A DNA stretch of 56,114 bases from Bacteroidota bacterium (GTDB lineage Bacteria; Bacteroidota; Ignavibacteria; Kapaibacteriales; Kapaibacteriaceae). The stretch's first letter is position 1, and each line of letters opens with the position of its first letter. Of the stretch, positions 16,519-25,676 are shown one piece after another. Under the pieces are notes generated by a model. The model worked only from the letters and a program-made list of their open reading frames with translations, searched no databases and had not been told where the DNA came from. The DNA lies in contig JAFDZT010000010.1 of NCBI GenBank assembly GCA_018266735.1, positions 1-56,114 of the forward strand, in the 5' to 3' direction. A program made the translations under genes and the position numbers.

Positions 16519-17967
16519 TCAAGGCAGGATACAGAACTTGGTGACATGGGATCCGCAACGGGCAACGTATGTGCCCGCTGGAAATGCCTGACCTGAGAAA
16601 TGCTCTGTCGTCGACGTGGACACAAAACGAGCAAACTCCAGACCTTGCGTGTTTGAAATGACAACGTCACATCCTATATCATCGGCCTGAAGGTTGACAG
16701 TGATGACTGTGGATGCCGACACAGGGTTTGGACAGATACTCATCGCTGTGCTTTCAGCTTCATCTCCCGCAACCGACGAGAGCGGGTCGAACTCAAAAGC
16801 GCCAACATCATATGCAGTTGGGCGTACTCGAAAACCGAGGTGTTTGTACTCCATTGTAGGTATGATCTGCGGATTGGGGTTTGCCTTGTCTCGGGCTACA
16901 GATGTTGAGGTTAAGTGGAGGTCGGCGCCAAAGCTGTCCTCGGGTAAGTGCCGCACCCCTACAAATCCGGTCTGTTGCAGATCGCCAATAGAGAGGTTGT
17001 ACGATGAGTCAATGCTATTCGGACTACCACTGTACGGGTTTATCAAGCCGGCAAAGTAGTTGCTTGACATAACAACTTGAATAGAATCAGACGAAAAGGT
17101 GGAGACAGCTGTGATTGGTATGTCAACATTCAGAATTGTATTGAAGTACATCTGTAGAGCGTGATTGATAGACTTGTCTTCAATCTGACCTCCATACTGT
17201 ATCAATGAAACCTGTTCCTCTGTGGGTCCGCGATGTACAATAACATTACTGATGATCGTGCATGAACCACCAGTTGGTACAGAGAGAAATGTGCTCGTTC
17301 GATAGAAGTAACTCGCCCGTGCGTTCATTGCCAGTGTTGTTACTCGTGCCCTGGATCGTACTTCCGGGGAACCGAGGTTGCTGTCGAACGACGTATAGGT
17401 GATATTCAATGTGTCAATACCCATGGCTTCTACAACAGGCAACCCACGGGTAGTGCCACAGTACCAAATGTGGTTGCCATCCAAGTGTACACTGGTACCT
17501 TTCCAGGACTCAACGTGCACGGCGCGTTGATTCGAATCAAACGTACATTCTTGAATTCGAACGCTACCATGTCGGATCGTGATCGCCGTGCCCGAACTAT
17601 CGGCATTTCTTGCATTCGAAAACCTAAGACGATTGACCTCGCATCCCTGCCCCTCTATCACCCAAATGCCAGTTGGGTCAGGAGCAACGCGATCTTGAAG
17701 AAGTCTAATTGGGTGATACCCAATGTTTCGAAACACAATACTATCTGGACGCCATACGCACAGTTTGTCGTAGAAGTCGCCGGCATAAATGTTGACAGTG
17801 TCTCCGGTTTGAACGAGAGAAACGATCTCGCTTGGTAGTTTATACTTCTGCGTTGGTCCGACAGACCAGGTTGTTGCTAATGCAGGGATTGCGCCGGACA
17901 GAAATACTGCGAAAACAAACAGAGTTGTCTTTGCAGAGCGGCAAAAGTACTCTGACAAAAAGTACAT
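16519..17967 (-). CDS. Secreted right-handed beta-helix protein with T9SS sorting domain
   Basis: About 482 residues from the ATG at 17967 (MYFLSEYF), with a signal peptide ending PALATT; an ATG at 17997 adds ten residues and cannot be excluded. The body is a chain of short beta-strands with Asn/Ser/Thr turns (GDTVNIYAGDF, SGTAITIRHGSVRIQECTFDSNQRAVHV, HLDGNHIWYCG), typical of parallel beta-helix proteins. The last about 75 residues (SICPNPVSASTVITVNL, VISNTQGLEFAR, FPAGTYVARCG) are a T9SS type A sorting domain. No pectate-lyase active site is obvious. Sampled lines are only 38-40% GC against about 58% elsewhere. Convergent with the lipoprotein gene, 62 bp away. Confidence 0.78.
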   Translation of the reverse strand: MYFLSEYFCRSAKTTLFVFAVFLSGAIPALATTWSVGPTQKYKLPSEIVSLVQTGDTVNIYAGDFYDKLCVWRPDSIVFRNIGYHPIRLLQDRVAPDPTGIWVIEGQGCEVNRLRFSNARNADSSGTAITIRHGSVRIQECTFDSNQRAVHVESWKGTSVHLDGNHIWYCGTTRGLPVVEAMGIDTLNITYTSFDSNLGSPEVRSRARVTTLAMNARASYFYRTSTFLSVPTGGSCTIISNVIVHRGPTEEQVSLIQYGGQIEDKSINHALQMYFNTILNVDIPITAVSTFSSDSIQVVMSSNYFAGLINPYSGSPNSIDSSYNLSIGDLQQTGFVGVRHLPEDSFGADLHLTSTSVARDKANPNPQIIPTMEYKHLGFRVRPTAYDVGAFEFDPLSSVAGDEAESTAMSICPNPVSASTVITVNLQADDIGCDVVISNTQGLEFARFVSTSTTEHFSGQAFPAGTYVARCGSHVTKFCILP

Positions 17968-18090
17968 TCGGTGAGGTCGAAAAGAGATTTCACGCATACA
18001 GACCCTCTACTTTTTTGCACAAAACGGTTCTGCGACGTCGAGAATTACTCCGTGAAGGTCATGTATCCGAACGGCGAAGAATGCCGAGGG

Positions 18091-18822
18091 TCAGAACCGC
18101 GAGGCAAGGTAGTGGGGAAGCATGGCGCGCCATGTTGGCCAATCGTGCGTCCACTCGTATCCCCAGAGATCCACGTCGTGTGGAATGCCTTTGGCGGAAA
18201 GGACGCGACCGATAGCGAGCGATGCCTCGGGGTCTTCGTAGTTGCCTCTGCCTGAAACGAAGTAGACGTGGTGCTTAGCGCGTAACAGGTTCAACCAGTA
18301 CTGCTCGTTCAGGTTTGGCAAGTAGTCCATGGGACTGTTGAAGTAACAGTCCTCGTCGAAGTAGCCTTTGGAGTATGCCTTGAGATCATAGATGCCGCTC
18401 ATGGCGATCACACCGTCGAAGATATCGGGTCGACGGAAGAATGTGTTGGCCGCATGCAATGCGCCAAGCGACACGCCACTGGTATAGATGGGCACAGGTC
18501 CGTCGCAGTTGCGATAGATGTGCGGGACCACTTCTTCGACGATGTATTGGTTGTACTGCTGATGGCGGATCGACTTGTCGCGACCGCTCATCGTGTCGTT
18601 CAACCAACTCTCGCTGTTGATACTGTTGATCGAGAACACCTTGAACTTGCCGGCATCGATCTGATCCTTGATCGAGTCGATCAAATAGAACCGTTCGTAC
18701 TCAAGGAAGTCTGCGGCTGCGCTTGGAAAGAGCAAGAGTGCCGGACCCATGTGGCCATAGGCCACGATCTCCATGTTCTTGTTCAGATTGGGGCTCCACC
18801 ATTCGGTGATCTCTCTGCGCAT
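18091..18822 (-). CDS. Putative alpha/beta-hydrolase esterase
   Basis: 243 residues, no signal peptide. Resembles the esterase-D / PF00756 family: a cap-strand start (WWSPNLNKNMEIVAYGHMGPALLLFPSA), the nucleophile elbow SGVSLGALHA with Ser118, DGVIAMSGIYDLK, and HDWPTWRAMLPHYL with the probable catalytic His. The ATG at 18822 has GGAGAG just upstream and gives the family length; the frame continues upstream into the thiamine pyrophosphokinase gene in a non-homologous stretch. A TATATTCG box (minus strand, 18856-18849) may be a promoter, so the gene may be transcribed on its own as well as with the upstream genes. Confidence 0.8.
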   Translation of the reverse strand: MRREITEWWSPNLNKNMEIVAYGHMGPALLLFPSAAADFLEYERFYLIDSIKDQIDAGKFKVFSINSINSESWLNDTMSGRDKSIRHQQYNQYIVEEVVPHIYRNCDGPVPIYTSGVSLGALHAANTFFRRPDIFDGVIAMSGIYDLKAYSKGYFDEDCYFNSPMDYLPNLNEQYWLNLLRAKHHVYFVSGRGNYEDPEASLAIGRVLSAKGIPHDVDLWGYEWTHDWPTWRAMLPHYLASRF

Positions 18823-18862
18823 GTGCTCTCCGTTGGGTACTGGGTTGGCGAATATAGGTGAA

Positions 18863-19528
18863 TCAGTCGAACTCGGGCGCAAACGGAAGTCGCGCGTCAC
18901 AGAAGAATAACAGGGATCCATCGTGGACGGTGATCTGCACGAGATCGGCGGCCGCCTTGTTCCTTGCCCCCTCTCTCCCTCCCAGCGACAGGGCCTCGTT
19001 CGAGAGTGGCCATTGCAGGCCTTCCGTAGTGAGGTGGGCATGCGGCTGCGGTATAAGCGAGATGAGTTCGTCGTTCACCGGCGGAAATGCCGTGGATGCA
19101 TACAGTGGTACGGCATAGCGCCCACGGTCGAGGGCGGTTAGGGAGAGGGTGCGACCGAATCGCATCATCACACTCCAGTTGTTGAGCGTGTGTTCGAGAT
19201 CACCTCCATGCATGCCAACGATCAGTAGGCGCTTCCAAAGTTGACCTTCGGCAAAGCGAAGCGTCTTCTCGAAATCGTTCATGTCCTGATCGGGCTCCAC
19301 GATCACATCGGCAAGTCCTTCCAGTCGCTGCAGCGTCTCTGCATCGATACTGTCGAGATCGCCCACGATGAACTCCGGCACGATGCCATTGGCAACAAGG
19401 GCCGTTGCCGCGCCGTCGGCAGCGATGAGCGGTAGCTCGGCAAAATGTTCGAAGAGATCGCTTTCGGGGATCGATCCGTTCAAGCAGATCAATGCATCGA
19501 ACGATGCTGTGAAACGCAACGTGTTCAT
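18863..19528 (-). CDS. Thiamine pyrophosphokinase
   Basis: Transfers pyrophosphate from ATP to thiamine to give the active cofactor. Shows ALICLNGSIPE, PLIAADGAATAL, PEFIVGDLDSI, DQDMNDFEKTLRF and LIVGMHGGDLEHTLNN, the ordered acidic motifs of the TPK catalytic domain; the C-terminal third forms the thiamine-binding beta-sandwich. 221 residues from an ATG that overlaps the upstream gene by ATGA. No thiamine synthesis or transport genes lie nearby. Confidence 0.9.
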   Translation of the reverse strand: MNTLRFTASFDALICLNGSIPESDLFEHFAELPLIAADGAATALVANGIVPEFIVGDLDSIDAETLQRLEGLADVIVEPDQDMNDFEKTLRFAEGQLWKRLLIVGMHGGDLEHTLNNWSVMMRFGRTLSLTALDRGRYAVPLYASTAFPPVNDELISLIPQPHAHLTTEGLQWPLSNEALSLGGREGARNKAAADLVQITVHDGSLLFFCDARLPFAPEFD

Positions 19529-20325
19529 GGGGTTCTCGACGGGACGGCGGAGAGGATCTTCATGAATGCGTCGATGCCATCGGTGAGGGCGGCAGGACCA
19601 GGCTGCAGGATGACGGGCGAAGGAATGTCGAACAGCATGTTGTTCACGGAAGGACGGAAGTGTTCCCATCCTTGTCGTGCACGTACACGTTCGGGCTTGA
19701 ACATCTTGCCACACCACGATGCGATCATCACGTCGGGATCTCTGCGCACCACTTCGAGCGGATCGGCAACGATGCGCTCCTTTGCGCCTTGATGCTGACG
19801 GTTCTCGGCGAACACATCCACACCGCCGCACACCTCGATGAGCTCGCTCACCCAGCAGATGCCGGTGATGATGGGGTCGTACCACTCCTCGAAGTAGACG
19901 CGAGGCTTGAAGGTCCGCAGCGAGCCAATGCTCGCGGCCTCGTCAACGCGCGACCGAAGAGCGAGCGCATAGGAATGCGCTTGCTCATGGTATCCGACAA
20001 ACGCACCGAGCTTGGCGATCATGGCGAGGATGCCGTCGATCGAGCGGTGATTGAAGCATACGACCTCCACACCACGGCGAATGAGTTCCGCGCTGACGTC
20101 GGCCTGGAGGTCAGACCATGCGAAGACCACGTCGGGACGGAGTGCGAGGATGTCGTCGAACTTCGCATCGAGATACGTCGACACGGTGGGCTTCTCCCTC
20201 CGTGCACGACGCGGCCGCACCGTGAAGCCACTCACCCCAACGATCAGATGGTCGGCGCCGATGGCGTAGAGCGTTTCGGTGGTCTCTTCGGTGAGGCACA
20301 CCACACGACGTGGGAACTGCGGCAT
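19525..20325 (-). CDS. BtuF-like periplasmic-binding-fold protein (no signal peptide)
   Basis: 266 residues of the PF01497 (cobalamin/ferrisiderophore binding) fold: RRVVCLTEETTETLYAIGADHLIVGVS at the start, FDDILALRPDVVFAWSDLQ, VSELIEVCGGVDVF, VVRRDPDVMIASWCG, ILQPGPAALTDGIDAF at the end. The family usually binds vitamin B12 or siderophores for an ABC importer. Here there is no signal peptide or lipobox and no permease or ATPase neighbour, so it may be cytosolic or partner with a distant transporter. It lies 1 bp after the transglutaminase gene and overlaps the thiamine pyrophosphokinase gene by ATGA, so it is in the middle of an operon. Ligand uncertain. Confidence 0.8.
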   Translation of the reverse strand: MPQFPRRVVCLTEETTETLYAIGADHLIVGVSGFTVRPRRARREKPTVSTYLDAKFDDILALRPDVVFAWSDLQADVSAELIRRGVEVVCFNHRSIDGILAMIAKLGAFVGYHEQAHSYALALRSRVDEAASIGSLRTFKPRVYFEEWYDPIITGICWVSELIEVCGGVDVFAENRQHQGAKERIVADPLEVVRRDPDVMIASWCGKMFKPERVRARQGWEHFRPSVNNMLFDIPSPVILQPGPAALTDGIDAFMKILSAVPSRTP

Positions 20326-20326
20326 G

Positions 20327-23300
20327 CTACTTCTTCTTCGGCGAACGAACGATGGTTCCCTTTGGCATCAGGAGGACGTACCGGCGGTCTTCCTTCACAA
20401 CGTCGTTGTAGAAGAGCTTGTAGTCGTGATACTCCTTGGGCTCGATGATGCCGCTCTTGAAGACAGAGCGTCGCTCCATGTTCATCGCATTGCGCTGCAC
20501 GTTGGTCGAGAAGGAATACTCCGCCGCGGGGTTCACGCGCTTGAGCGAACGCACGATCGACGAAGGCTCGTATCCGTCGGGAATGGTGATGGACACGTTC
20601 TCGATCACCGTGTCATGCGACATCGTGATCTCGATGGGATAGGTGCGCGTCGGATACGAGAGAGCAGCGTCCGGACTGTACTCGTCATACCACGGGATCT
20701 TGAAGAACTTGAAGTCTCCTGCCTCGGTGGCGAACTGCGGCACACTGAACGACATGGTATAGGTGATCGATTGCGAGAGCGTGTCGAGATCCTTGATCTC
20801 GAACTCGCGCAACTCCACGTCGGGATAGTCGCCCGCCAACAGCTCGCTGATCTGCTTCTCCTGTTCCTTGCGCGTCTTACCGATCCATGCCGTACGATAC
20901 AGTTGCGTGCGCGAGCCTGTATGGGTGAACGTGCGGTTGACGAGTGCGGAGTTGTCGGACCGCATCACGATGGACGTGCTCACGTTGGAATTGTTCGGGG
21001 CGAAGTAGGAACGATCAAGGCGGAAGGGAACCGTCTCACCCGGCTTGATGAGCAGACAGAATGCATCGATGTCGCCAAAGGGAACAGAACCGATGGGCAC
21101 GTTCGCGGCCGTGAGATCAAGGAACAGACGGCCTCGTGACGTCTCGACGCAGACGATGGCATGGTCGAATGGAATGCTTGGCAGCGGAGTCTTGCGGAGG
21201 AGCGATGTATTCGTTTCCACCAATACGTGATAGGCCGTGATGCCGCGTTCTGCGAGCATGGCGATGCAGAGCGTGGCCACGTCCTTGCAATCACCGATAC
21301 GCGTGACCAACGTTGTACGTGCCTTCTGCGGAATGGTGCCGCTCTGACGGAACGAGACCATGCTGTATCGGATCTCTTTCGTGATGTACTTGTACACGGC
21401 CTCGATGATCTTGGCCTCGTCCGTGATCGTTGACGGAAGGATCTGATCGACCACTTCCTTTATCTCGTAGGAAGAACGCGTCTTGGTGCGCGCTACATCG
21501 TAGTACCACTCCACGAGATCGGACCATGCTTGCATGCTGGAGACCTGTACGGTCTTGCCAACTTCAGAATAGCTTGGCATGGCCTCTTCGTAGTCGATGG
21601 CCTCTTCATCCTTCGACGACCATTCGTACAGTTTGCCAAAGGCATTCGTCGACGTGCGCGGAGTTGCATTCCAATTCGTGCACTGCCACTTGAAGGGCAC
21701 ATCGGCGGGCACGAGCAACGAATACCGTGTATGCAATTGCGGATAGTAGCTGTTGAACTCGAACGCATCCCAGAAGTAGGGAGCAAGTCTACCACGACGT
21801 GCCTCGCGCACACGCACACGAATGTACATGAAGTCGCCCGGCTCCAGATTCTTGAACACCACAAGTGATCCGTTCCGATCGGCCGGGATCTCCTTGCCGC
21901 CTTGCTTCCGTACCACGGCCTTCTCAATGGTAAGTCCGCCATCGGCCACATAGGGAAGCTGATACTCCTTGAAGGCATCGATGCCCTCGGCGGTCAGGAT
22001 GCGGATGATGGTCTCGTGCAGGACCTCGCTGCGACTGCCATCGTAGACCACGCGACGTACATCGTCGGTAAGATAGATGGCCGTTGCGTCGGGATGATCT
22101 TCGGCCGTTGGAGCGGCGGCGATGATGGAGTCGACGTTCGTTTGCGCCATGAGCGTGAACGGCGAAGGCTGTCCGAGCAATTCGCGCAGGGCATCGCGTG
22201 CATCGAAGTTCGACGGATCGCACGTAAGCGCTCTGCGGAAGGCATTGACCGCACCGTCCTTGTTGTAGAGCGTGCGTTCGAGCACGCCGGCGCGGAACCA
22301 GATGGACGAGACGCCGGGAGCAAGGTCAAGTGCCCTGCGCATTTCTTCGAGCGCTTTGTCGTACTCGCGACGTGAGGCATAGACCTCGGCACGCGTGACG
22401 TGATATCCCGGAGCAGGAGCGCCAAGCACGAACAATTGTTTGTAGTCTTCCTCCCATGCATTCATGTCGCCCATGTCGCGATGCACGTTGGACATGGAGA
22501 TGATGCCATTCTCGGTGTAGGCCACGGAGAGGTGTTTGCGGAGGATCTTCAACGCAAGCTCGTGTCGACCTTCCGTTTGCAACGCTTGACCGGCCACAGC
22601 CACAGCATAGGCATAGTTGCCGGGATGGATCTCAAAGGCGCGCGCCGTGAGTTCGTTGATGCGTTGAATGTCGTTGCGTTGACGTGCCACTTGCAGCGAT
22701 GCATCGAAGAACTCGTTGCTGAGCGGCAATGCCGCTTCGATCTGCGGAAGGATGGCCGTGGCCTCGTCCACTTGTTCGTTCTGCATGGAGCGCGCGAACT
22801 TGTAGAAGAGGGACACAGGGATGTCGGGTCGTAAGGAGGAAAGGTGTTCGATGGTGGTAAGGTATTCGTCGTTCTTATCACCACGACGGAATGCCTCCAT
22901 CATCAGCATCAACGCCGGAACACAATCAGGGTATTGCTTGAGCACCTTGCGCAGCACCAGCTCTGCGTCGGTGGTCTCGTCGTTGCGAAGGTGCGACTCT
23001 GCGAGCAGGAAGTAGTTCTCGTACCGATCCGGATGTGCAGCGATCTGTGCTCGGAAGAAATCGGTGAACGGATTGGGACGTTGTGTGGGCGACGGATCGG
23101 CACTGCCGGTGATCTGTGGTTGCGTTGAGAAGCGAAGGCCGCGCACCGGCGTTCCGTCGGGTGTGGTGATGCGCAGCAAGAAGTTGCAACGCGACAGTTC
23201 GGAGTTGCCACACTTGACAAGGATCCGGTTCCATCCCTTGGACAAGGTCACATCACTCACATACGTGTCGAGATCGTTGTTGTGCTCGTCCACGCTTTCG

Positions 23301-24076
23301 TGCACGATCCGTCCGTTGAGGAACAACTTGAACGATCCCGACGTGCCGATACGCAACTGTACGCGAGCATCGCTCTCCGAATACGCATAGGTGATGCTGT
23401 AGAACGTGCCGCGCAGCGAAGGGAAGTATCGTGCGAAGTCCACCCATCCATCATTGCGGATCACACCCGGTTCCATCCACCGCACACGAGCACCGCTTTC
23501 GCCGCTGTACTCTGCCGATGGATCGTCCTCCGTCTCCGGTGGGAAGACGCGCTCATGTCCGGAGCCGGAGATGTTGTCGAACGGACCGATCAAACGCCAC
23601 TCATGTAAGGCGCCGATCTTCTCGCGCCATGCAGCGGCACCCTTAAGATCGGCGAAGAGTTCGTCGATCGACCCCAATTGCTCACATGCCATGGCGCGCA
23701 GGATCCCCGTGGAATCGGGTCGCTCCACGGCCTGCACATACATGTCGCGGACACCGGACGTGCGCTCGCCGGCCTGCGTGAGCACACGTTGCGTGAGGAC
23801 GGAGGCATAGATATAGGGTGCAGGGTTCTGCATGGTGCGGAGTGCGTTGTTGAACGCACGCCACGACATCGTGTCCCGTGAATGGACCATGTGCGCATAG
23901 GTGAGACCGAGATGTGCACGACCATCGGAAGGATCGGCAGCGAGTGCTGCCTGGAACTGCCGAATGGCCTCGGTCTCGTTGTTCTTCATTAGGGAGTACC
24001 ATCCATCGGATGTCCCGGCAAGAACAGATACGGCTACCATGCCCATCAGGGCAAAGGATGTGAACAGGCTTTTCAT
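20327..24076 (-). CDS. TPR / DUF3857 / transglutaminase-like exported protein
   Basis: 1249 residues from the ATG at 24076, with signal peptide MKSLFTSFALMGMVAVSVLAG. A GTG 30 nt earlier lies inside the likely promoter box TAGTTTG and is less likely. TPR-like helices fill residues about 25-110 and 340-640. A DUF3857 region follows (YDGSRSEVLHETIIRILTAEGI ... GDFMYIRVRVREARRG), then a transglutaminase-like core with a complete Cys-His-Asp triad: Cys930 in IGDCKD, His972 in FDHAIV and Asp987 in FLDLTA. A C-terminal beta domain resembles DUF3858. Between the TPR blocks is a jelly-roll-like insert (residues 200-320). Periplasmic; such proteins are common in Bacteroidota but their substrate is unknown. 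First gene of a four-gene minus-strand run. Confidence 0.88.
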   Translation of the reverse strand: MKSLFTSFALMGMVAVSVLAGTSDGWYSLMKNNETEAIRQFQAALAADPSDGRAHLGLTYAHMVHSRDTMSWRAFNNALRTMQNPAPYIYASVLTQRVLTQAGERTSGVRDMYVQAVERPDSTGILRAMACEQLGSIDELFADLKGAAAWREKIGALHEWRLIGPFDNISGSGHERVFPPETEDDPSAEYSGESGARVRWMEPGVIRNDGWVDFARYFPSLRGTFYSITYAYSESDARVQLRIGTSGSFKLFLNGRIVHESVDEHNNDLDTYVSDVTLSKGWNRILVKCGNSELSRCNFLLRITTPDGTPVRGLRFSTQPQITGSADPSPTQRPNPFTDFFRAQIAAHPDRYENYFLLAESHLRNDETTDAELVLRKVLKQYPDCVPALMLMMEAFRRGDKNDEYLTTIEHLSSLRPDIPVSLFYKFARSMQNEQVDEATAILPQIEAALPLSNEFFDASLQVARQRNDIQRINELTARAFEIHPGNYAYAVAVAGQALQTEGRHELALKILRKHLSVAYTENGIISMSNVHRDMGDMNAWEEDYKQLFVLGAPAPGYHVTRAEVYASRREYDKALEEMRRALDLAPGVSSIWFRAGVLERTLYNKDGAVNAFRRALTCDPSNFDARDALRELLGQPSPFTLMAQTNVDSIIAAAPTAEDHPDATAIYLTDDVRRVVYDGSRSEVLHETIIRILTAEGIDAFKEYQLPYVADGGLTIEKAVVRKQGGKEIPADRNGSLVVFKNLEPGDFMYIRVRVREARRGRLAPYFWDAFEFNSYYPQLHTRYSLLVPADVPFKWQCTNWNATPRTSTNAFGKLYEWSSKDEEAIDYEEAMPSYSEVGKTVQVSSMQAWSDLVEWYYDVARTKTRSSYEIKEVVDQILPSTITDEAKIIEAVYKYITKEIRYSMVSFRQSGTIPQKARTTLVTRIGDCKDVATLCIAMLAERGITAYHVLVETNTSLLRKTPLPSIPFDHAIVCVETSRGRLFLDLTAANVPIGSVPFGDIDAFCLLIKPGETVPFRLDRSYFAPNNSNVSTSIVMRSDNSALVNRTFTHTGSRTQLYRTAWIGKTRKEQEKQISELLAGDYPDVELREFEIKDLDTLSQSITYTMSFSVPQFATEAGDFKFFKIPWYDEYSPDAALSYPTRTYPIEITMSHDTVIENVSITIPDGYEPSSIVRSLKRVNPAAEYSFSTNVQRNAMNMERRSVFKSGIIEPKEYHDYKLFYNDVVKEDRRYVLLMPKGTIVRSPKKK

Positions 24077-24124
24077 TGCATTTGCTATGTTGCGGAATAC
24101 GTTCACAAACTACCTGAAAATCCT

Positions 24125-24580
24125 ATGTTCACCGTGTCATCCCTGCTCGTGCCGACGGATTTTTCCGAGAATGCTGGTCAAGCCTTGCAGTATGCCAAGG
24201 AGATCGCACGCAACACCACGGCAACGTTGCATTTGCTCCATATCGTGGAGCCGGTGGTCTATCCTGCCGATTGGAGCTATGCGCAGGTAGGATTTGCCGA
24301 TATCGAGCAGGAACTCTTTGATAACGCACAGAAAGAGCTTTCCACGCTTGCCGGCGTACTCGAGAAGGAAGGGTTCAAGGTTGTGACCTCGGTGGTGCGC
24401 GGACGTGCCTCCGATGAGATCTGCGCCTATGCCAAGGAGAACGGCATCACCATCATTGCCATTGGAACGCACGGTAGAAGCGGACTTGAACACTTCCTGT
24501 TCGGAAGCACCACGGAGCGAGTGCTTCGTAAGGCCCCATGTCCGGTGCTCTCCGTTCACCTCGACGCCACCAAGAAGTAA
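24125..24580 (+). CDS. Universal stress protein, UspA family
   Basis: 151-residue single-domain Usp. The start SSLLVPTDFSENAGQALQYA and the C-terminal ATP-binding signature GTHGRSGLEHFLFGSTTERVLRKAPCPVL (Gly-2x-Gly-9x-Gly-Ser) indicate the nucleotide-binding class. Cytosolic. Divergent from the transglutaminase gene with a gap of only about 48 bp, so both promoters must fit in it. Fructose-1,6-bisphosphatase follows 12 nt after the stop and is probably co-transcribed. Confidence 0.93.
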   Translation: MFTVSSLLVPTDFSENAGQALQYAKEIARNTTATLHLLHIVEPVVYPADWSYAQVGFADIEQELFDNAQKELSTLAGVLEKEGFKVVTSVVRGRASDEICAYAKENGITIIAIGTHGRSGLEHFLFGSTTERVLRKAPCPVLSVHLDATKK

Positions 24581-24592
24581 CCAACGAACCCT

Positions 24593-25612
24593 ATGCCCTT
24601 CCTGAATACCTCCAAACTCGTCACCATCGAGCGCCACATCACGGAGGAGGGGGCATTGCACCCTTCTGCGACAGGTGAGTTCTCGCGACTCCTTCGAGAT
24701 CTCACGCTGGCCATTCGCATTGTGGCTCGCGACGTGCGTCGGTCCGGCTTGAACGATGTGCTTGGCGTGACCGAAGACGTGAACGTCCACGGAGAGATGG
24801 TGAAGCGATTGGACATCCATGCCAACGAAGTGATCATTCGGGCCATGGACCATGGAGGACATCTTTGCGTGATGGCGTCGGAAGAGAATGAAGACCTGAT
24901 CCCGATCCCCGAGCCGTATCACAATGGCAAGTACGTGCTCGTCTTCGATCCGCTTGACGGATCGTCGAACATCGATGTGAACGTTTCGATCGGAACGATC
25001 TTCTCCATTTACCAACGACTCGACCCGACCTCCGCTGCTCCCGGATCGCTCGCCGACGTGTTGCAGCCGGGCTACAAGCAGGTGGCTGCGGGATACGCCA
25101 TGTACGGGAGCAGTACACAGCTCGTGTATTCAAGCGGGAACGGGGTGGACATCTTCACGTTCGATCCTACCATTGGCGAGTTCCTGCTCACGTACGAGAA
25201 GATCAAGATCCCGAAGCGCGGCAAGATCTATTCGATCAACAGCGGCAACTCGTACAAATGGGAAGAAGGACTGCGCAACTATGTGCGGCATCTCCTCAGT
25301 CCGTCCGACGACGGCACCCGCCCGTTCTCACTCCGCTATGTGGGCACGATGGTGGCGGACATTCATCGCACGCTGCACTACGGCGGCATCTTCATGTATC
25401 CGCGTGACACCACGTCGCCCAATGGCAAGCTCCGTCTCGTCTACGAAGTAAACCCCATGTCGTTCCTCGTTGAACAGGCCGGAGGTCGCGCCACCGATGG
25501 GGAGCGCCGCATCCTCGATCTCGAGCCCACGTCACTGCATCAGCGCGTTCCCTGCTTCATTGGAAGCGAGGAGGATGTGCTGGAAGTGGAGCGCTTCCTG
25601 CGCGAGGGGTGA
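24593..25612 (+). CDS. fbp: Fructose-1,6-bisphosphatase, class I
   Basis: Removes the 1-phosphate from fructose-1,6-bisphosphate, the committed step of gluconeogenesis. The Mg-binding motif FDPLDGSSNID (Asp119, Asp122) follows MASEENEDLIPIP; AGYAMYGSSTQLVYSSGNGV and YVGTMVADIHRTLHYGGIFMYP are classic class I segments; KLRLVYEVNPMSFLVEQAGG closes the active site. 339 residues is normal. Sits 12 nt behind the universal stress gene. Confidence 0.96.
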   Translation: MPFLNTSKLVTIERHITEEGALHPSATGEFSRLLRDLTLAIRIVARDVRRSGLNDVLGVTEDVNVHGEMVKRLDIHANEVIIRAMDHGGHLCVMASEENEDLIPIPEPYHNGKYVLVFDPLDGSSNIDVNVSIGTIFSIYQRLDPTSAAPGSLADVLQPGYKQVAAGYAMYGSSTQLVYSSGNGVDIFTFDPTIGEFLLTYEKIKIPKRGKIYSINSGNSYKWEEGLRNYVRHLLSPSDDGTRPFSLRYVGTMVADIHRTLHYGGIFMYPRDTTSPNGKLRLVYEVNPMSFLVEQAGGRATDGERRILDLEPTSLHQRVPCFIGSEEDVLEVERFLREG

Positions 25613-25621
25613 TCACACGAC

Positions 25622-25641
25622 GGAACTTCCAAGAGAGTTCC
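25622..25641. promoter_or_regulatory. Inverted repeat upstream of superoxide dismutase (operator candidate)
   Basis: GGAACT and AGTTCC, 8 nt apart, lie just before a TAATGTTG box (25643-25650) that resembles a -7 element. The repeat would cover the region from -33 to -7. It starts 10 nt after the fbp stop and has no T tract, so an operator is at least as likely as a terminator. Confidence 0.35.
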
Positions 25642-25676
25642 CTAATGTTGAACACTTCACAACAAGGGAGCATCCC

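Noticed and set aside
18025..18099. Separated inverted repeat CGGTTCTG / CAGAACCG at the edge of the low-GC patch
   Set aside because: Eight-base arms 59 nt apart with no T tract, no target-site duplication and no mobile gene; expected by chance.
19660..20448. Plus-strand open frame across the BtuF-like gene
   Set aside because: Shadow of a recognised minus-strand gene, spans into the neighbouring gene's end, no domain.
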